Shown: piece after piece, positions 60,520 through 64,000 of the stretch
How the letters are laid out: each line of letters opens with the position of its first letter
How positions within the stretch are numbered: the first letter of the stretch is position 1
NCBI RefSeq assembly: GCF_900129855.1
Contig: NZ_LT670819.1
Span: 4,960,001 to 5,024,000 of the forward strand
Origin: Streptomyces sp. 3214.6
Lineage (GTDB): Bacteria > Actinomycetota > Actinomycetes > Streptomycetales > Streptomycetaceae
Length of the DNA stretch: 64,000 bases
Direction: 5' to 3'
Program-made: the position numbers and the translations under genes
The notes under the pieces: generated by a model
Database searches by the model: none
Told to the model about the DNA's origin: nothing
Seen by the model: the letters and a program-made list of their open reading frames with translations, nothing else

Positions 60520-61986
60520 GTGCCGAACGCCAACGAAGACAATCTCAGCGTCCTGAGCCAGGTGCAGCACCGTGCGGTGAGTGAACTGCTACGGGTCGCC
60601 CCTGTCGCCGACGACCTCGCCCGCCGTTTCCAGGAGGCCGGGTTCTCTCTCGCCCTGGTCGGCGGCTCGGTCCGGGACGCGCTGCTCGGCCGGCTCGGCA
60701 ACGACCTGGACTTCACCACCGACGCCCGGCCCGAGGACGTCCTGAAGATCGTGCGGCCGTGGGCGGACGCGGTGTGGGAGGTCGGGATCGCCTTCGGCAC
60801 CGTCGGCGTCCAGAAGGACGCCCGTGTCGGAGACGTCGATCGAAGCTTTCAGATCGAGGTGACGACGTATCGCTCCGAGGCCTACGACCGCACCTCGCGC
60901 AAGCCCGAGGTGTCGTACGGCGACTCCATCGAGCAGGACCTCGTCCGGCGTGACTTCACCGTCAACGCCATGGCCGTGGCGCTTCCCGAGAAGGAGTTCA
61001 TCGACCCGCACGGTGGCCTGGAGGACCTCGCGGGCCGGGTGCTGCGCACCCCGGGTACGCCCGAGGAGTCCTTCTCGGACGACCCGCTGCGCATGATGCG
61101 GGCGGCGCGCTTCGCCGCCCAGCTCGACTTCGAGGTCGCCCCCGAGGTCGTCACGGCGATGGGCGAGATGGCCGGCCGTATCGAGATCGTCTCGGCCGAG
61201 CGGGTCCGGGACGAGCTGAACAAGCTGATCCTGTCCGCGCGTCCGCGCAAGGGACTGTCGCTCCTGGTCGACACCGGCATCGCCGACCATGTGCTGCCGG
61301 AGCTGCCTGCGCTGCGGCTGGAGAGCGACGAGCACCATCGGCACAAGGACGTCTACGAGCACACACTGATCGTCCTGGAGCAGGCCATCGAGCTGGAGGA
61401 GAGCGGTCCCGACCTCACCCTGCGGCTCGCCGCGCTGCTGCACGACATCGGCAAGCCACGCACCCGTCGCTTCGAGAAGGACGGCCGGGTCTCGTTCCAC
61501 CACCACGAGGTGGTCGGAGCGAAGATGACGAAGAAGCGAATGACGGCTCTGAAGTACTCCAACGAGCTGGTGAAGGACGTCTCCCGCCTGGTGGAGCTCC
61601 ACCTGCGCTTCCACGGCTACGGCACGGGCGAGTGGACGGACTCCGCGGTGCGTCGTTATGTACGGGACGGCGGGCCCCTCCTCGAACGCCTCCACAAGCT
61701 GACCCGCTCGGACTGCACGACGCGGAACAAGCGCAAGGCGGTCGCGCTCTCACGGGCGTACGACGGGCTGGAGGAGCGCATCAGTCAGCTGAAGGAACAG
61801 GAGGAGCTGGACGCGATCCGTCCCGACCTCGACGGCAACCAGATCATGGAGATTCTGGGCATCGGCCCCGGACCCGCCATCGGCAAGGCGTACAAGCACC
61901 TGCTGGAACTGCGTCTGGAGCACGGCCCGATGGGGTACGACGCGGCGGTGGAGGCCCTCAAGGAGTGGTGGGCCCAGCAGGACTGA
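60520..61986 (+). CDS. CCA tRNA nucleotidyltransferase / poly(A) polymerase family
   Basis: Nucleotidyltransferase of 488 residues that adds or repairs tRNA CCA ends. The head domain has LVGGSVRDALLGR and the metal-binding NDLDFTTDARPED. DPLRMMRAARFAAQ is the neck, and HDIGKPRTRRFEKDG with VSFHHHEVVGA is an HD phosphohydrolase domain. The GTG at 60520 has no ribosome site, and TACCCT lies about 10 bases ahead, so a leaderless transcript is possible. It is divergent from DUF6049 and convergent with the LppU-like gene. Confidence 0.92.
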   Translation: MPNANEDNLSVLSQVQHRAVSELLRVAPVADDLARRFQEAGFSLALVGGSVRDALLGRLGNDLDFTTDARPEDVLKIVRPWADAVWEVGIAFGTVGVQKDARVGDVDRSFQIEVTTYRSEAYDRTSRKPEVSYGDSIEQDLVRRDFTVNAMAVALPEKEFIDPHGGLEDLAGRVLRTPGTPEESFSDDPLRMMRAARFAAQLDFEVAPEVVTAMGEMAGRIEIVSAERVRDELNKLILSARPRKGLSLLVDTGIADHVLPELPALRLESDEHHRHKDVYEHTLIVLEQAIELEESGPDLTLRLAALLHDIGKPRTRRFEKDGRVSFHHHEVVGAKMTKKRMTALKYSNELVKDVSRLVELHLRFHGYGTGEWTDSAVRRYVRDGGPLLERLHKLTRSDCTTRNKRKAVALSRAYDGLEERISQLKEQEELDAIRPDLDGNQIMEILGIGPGPAIGKAYKHLLELRLEHGPMGYDAAVEALKEWWAQQD

Positions 61987-62003
61987 GACCGTGAAACCAG
62001 TCA

Positions 62004-62019
62004 TGTTTCACGTGAAACA
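62004..62019. promoter_or_regulatory. parS site
   Basis: Perfect TGTTTCACGTGAAACA, extended to a 20-bp palindrome (62002-62021), 18 bases after the cca stop. Confidence 0.97.
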
Positions 62020-62050
62020 TGACCCGGGCGGCACGGCAGGCGGACAGGCG

Positions 62051-62084
62051 AAGGGGCGGTGTTTCACGTGAAACACCGCCCCTT
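62051..62084. terminator. 34-bp perfect palindrome combining terminator and parS
   Basis: Bases 62051-62067 and 62068-62084 are exact reverse complements, with parS (62060-62075) at the centre. The outer arms are AAGGGGCGG/CCGCCCCTT, which resemble a terminator stem with T residues following, and the site lies between convergent genes. Confidence 0.85.
62060..62075. promoter_or_regulatory. parS site in palindrome
   Basis: Perfect TGTTTCACGTGAAACA, 56 bases from the preceding parS; the rightmost parS of the window. Confidence 0.97.
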
Positions 62085-62096
62085 TCCGCAGCTGCC

Positions 62097-62615
62097 TTAC
62101 TTCTTCGCGTAGTCCTTCAGGCAGAGCAGGAAGTTACTGCCGTCACCGCTCTCGGTGTACGAGTACTGGAAGTCCTTGGCCTTCTCCTGGCACTTGCTGT
62201 CGGCCGTGACCTCGGTGTAGGTGCCCTCGACCTTCGCCAGCACGATGTACTGCGCCTGCGAGGAGTCGCACTTGACGACCTCGAGGTCGGGGTTGTCGTC
62301 GTTGCTGCTGCCCCGGTGCATGCAGTCGCCGACCGCTGCCGTGTTGGCGTCGTCCTGGCTGGATATGTAGCCGCCGATGGCCACACCGGCGACAGCGAGA
62401 ACGATGACGACGTTCTTGATCAGCTTGAAGCTGACCTTGCGGCGGGGCTGCTCCGGCGGAACCGCGCCGTAGGGGGCGGTGGGGTAGCCGGGCTGGCCGG
62501 GCTGCTGGGGGTAACCGCCCTGCGGCGGGTACGGGGCCTGGCCCTGGGGCTGGCCGTAGGGCTGCTGGCCCTGCTGCGCGAACGGGTTCTGGCCCTGGGG
62601 CGGCGGAGTCGACAC
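62097..62615 (-). CDS. LppU/SCO3897-like membrane protein
   Basis: Protein of 172 residues. A Pro/Gln/Gly/Tyr-rich cytoplasmic N-terminus (about 1-58) precedes one membrane helix (about 66-84, LIKNVVIVLAVAGVAIGGYI). An extracytoplasmic domain with four cysteines (GDCMH, VKCDSS, SKCQEK, LLCLKD) likely forms two disulfides. This matches the actinobacterial LppU/SCO3897 group; there is no lipobox. Function unknown. GTG start. Confidence 0.82.
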   Translation of the reverse strand: MSTPPPQGQNPFAQQGQQPYGQPQGQAPYPPQGGYPQQPGQPGYPTAPYGAVPPEQPRRKVSFKLIKNVVIVLAVAGVAIGGYISSQDDANTAAVGDCMHRGSSNDDNPDLEVVKCDSSQAQYIVLAKVEGTYTEVTADSKCQEKAKDFQYSYTESGDGSNFLLCLKDYAKK

Positions 62616-62743
62616 TTGGGGGTCCCCCTAGAAAACGTGGACGTGTGGCGCGAAATCAGCATGCGAGGTAAGACGCACGTAAGTTACCGGGACCCACTGA
62701 CAACCTTGTAACCGAGGGGGAGTCTGTGTCATTGATGTGACAC

Positions 62744-64000
62744 TTACTGGCGTTCAAAGCGGGCCATAGCGCCAGCAATTGCTCCGTAGATAACGGCGAC
62801 CGTGATTACCAGCGCTGCTGAACGGCCATCAGGCGGCAGCATCAGGGCGGCGACCCCGGCGGCCCCGACGAAGGCGACGTTGAACAGGACGTCGTAGAGA
62901 GAGAAGATTCGGCCGCGGAAGCCGTCCTGAACGGAGGACTGGACGATGGTGTCGGTGGCGATCTTCGCTCCCTGAGTGACCAGCCCCAGCACGAACGCCG
63001 CGATGAACGTGGTGACTTGGGTGAACGGCAGCATCAGGGCGAGCTCCAGGACCGCGGCGGCCGCCGAGCAGACGACGATCCAGCGCTGTGGGCCCAGTCG
63101 TCCCGCCGCCGGCGGGGTCACCACCGCGGCGACGAAGAAGCCGACACCGGAGATGCCCACTGCCAGCCCCAGGAGGGCCAGCCCCTTGTCCGGGTCGGAC
63201 GACCACGCGTACCGGCACAGCATCAGCACCATGACGGTCAGGGCGCCGTAGCAGAACCGCATCAGGGTGATCGAGCCGAGTGCCCAGGCCGCCTCCCTGC
63301 GCTTCGGCTCGGTCAGGTGGCGTACGCCGGCCGAAAGGCCGCGGGCGGTGCCCCTGAGCGCGGTCGCCAGCCGGGGCTGGACCAGGTCACGGTCGGGCCC
63401 GAGCAGATCCGCGGTCATGGTCAGGGACGCCAGCGCAGAGCACAGGTACAGCACGCATCCCAGCAGCACCACCGCGGCGTCGGAGTCCGCGATGACCAGT
63501 CGGACGACGAAGGCGAGGCCGCCGCCCGCGATCGCGGCAAGCGTGCCGGCCGTCGGGGAGAGGGAGTTGGCCAGCACCAGGCGCTCGCCGTCGACCACGC
63601 GCGGCAGAGCCGCCGACAGACCGGCGAGGACGAAGCGGTTGACCGCCGTGACGCACAGCGCGGAGGCGTAGAAGAGCCAGTCCGGCACGTGGGTGATCAT
63701 CAGGACGGCCGTAGCGGACGCCAGCAGGGCGCGTAGCAGGTTGCCGTAGAGGAAGACCTGTCGGCGGCGCCAGCGGTCCAGCAGGACACCGGCGAAGGGG
63801 CCGACCAGCGAGTACGGCAGGAGCAGGACCGCCATGGCGGAGGCGATCGCGGTGGCCGAGGTCTGTTTCTCCGGGGAGAAGACGACGTAGGTGGCGAGCG
63901 CGACCTGATAGACGCCGTCCGCGCACTGGGACAGCAATCGCACGGCGAGCAGACGCCGGAAGTTTCCCAGGCGCAGCAGGACGCGCAGATCACGGACGAC
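62744..64000 (-). CDS. MFS transporter, 5' end outside window
   Basis: Major facilitator superfamily permease. The frame is open to the right edge: codons before the first ATG (63943) read RDLRVLLRLGNFRRLLAVR, the family N-terminus, so the true start lies beyond 64000. About 11-12 membrane helices are visible, with the loop motif DRWRRRQVFLYGN. It ends AIAGAMARFERQ. The substrate is unknown; drug or metabolite export is the usual role. It lies upstream of the LppU-like gene on the same strand with a 128-base gap. Confidence 0.88.
   Translation of the reverse strand, partial: VVRDLRVLLRLGNFRRLLAVRLLSQCADGVYQVALATYVVFSPEKQTSATAIASAMAVLLLPYSLVGPFAGVLLDRWRRRQVFLYGNLLRALLASATAVLMITHVPDWLFYASALCVTAVNRFVLAGLSAALPRVVDGERLVLANSLSPTAGTLAAIAGGGLAFVVRLVIADSDAAVVLLGCVLYLCSALASLTMTADLLGPDRDLVQPRLATALRGTARGLSAGVRHLTEPKRREAAWALGSITLMRFCYGALTVMVLMLCRYAWSSDPDKGLALLGLAVGISGVGFFVAAVVTPPAAGRLGPQRWIVVCSAAAAVLELALMLPFTQVTTFIAAFVLGLVTQGAKIATDTIVQSSVQDGFRGRIFSLYDVLFNVAFVGAAGVAALMLPPDGRSAALVITVAVIYGAIAGAMARFERQ

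Overview
This window is a high-GC actinobacterial chromosome segment, almost certainly Streptomyces. It is centred on the replication origin. The order gyrA-gyrB-DUF721-recF-gnd-dnaN-oriC-dnaA-rpmH-rnpA-yidD-yidC-jag-rsmG-parA-parB, the 16-bp parS sites, the long divergent domain II of DnaA, the class E sortases and the PASTA kinase cluster are the classic Streptomyces arrangement. Nearly all genes are vertically inherited housekeeping genes. The clear mobile element is an IS110-family insertion near the left edge.

Layout. 1-3480: a truncated PaaE/KshB-type reductase, a steroid-type acyl-CoA dehydrogenase behind a KstR-like operator, a rhodanese and a J-domain protein. 3480-5485: structured noncoding DNA and the IS110 element, with a candidate bridge-RNA region ahead of its DEDD transposase. 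5485-7580: DUF2252 protein, two DnaA boxes, a parS and tRNA-Leu(CAG). 8036-16234: the cell-envelope signalling operon fhaA-fhaB-pstP-rodA-pbpA-pknB. 16313-20911: an Mrr-nuclease relic and a leftward operon of three class E sortases with pabA, a small membrane protein and a DUF881 protein. 21052-31082: crgA, rhomboid, cyclophilin, DUF5324, tRNA-Ala, an HTH regulator, a tail-anchored kinase, a secreted repeat protein, DLW-39, DUF6344, VOC, tRNA-Ile and DUF3566.

31102-49390 is the origin core. gyrA, gyrB, dciA-like, recF, gnd and dnaN read leftward. About 0.9 kb of oriC with roughly nineteen DnaA-box-like sequences follows, then dnaA (leftward) and a rightward block from rpmH to parB. 49574-64000 holds a GNAT protein, trxA/trxB, the anti-sigma/SigM/pseudokinase/MurJ/DUF6049 block, cca, an LppU-like protein and a truncated MFS transporter.

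The genes form two linked systems. One starts replication and segregates the origin: DnaA and its boxes, DnaN, gyrase, the DciA-like loader, ParA/ParB and nine parS sites spread over about 55 kb. The other controls peptidoglycan growth and surface display: PknB, PstP, Fha proteins, RodA, PBP2, CrgA, MurJ with its pseudokinase, and the sortases. The most interesting loose ends are the IS110 bridge-RNA candidate with a bldA-type TTA codon, DnaA boxes outside oriC, parS sites merged with terminator-like palindromes, and the nuclease relic.
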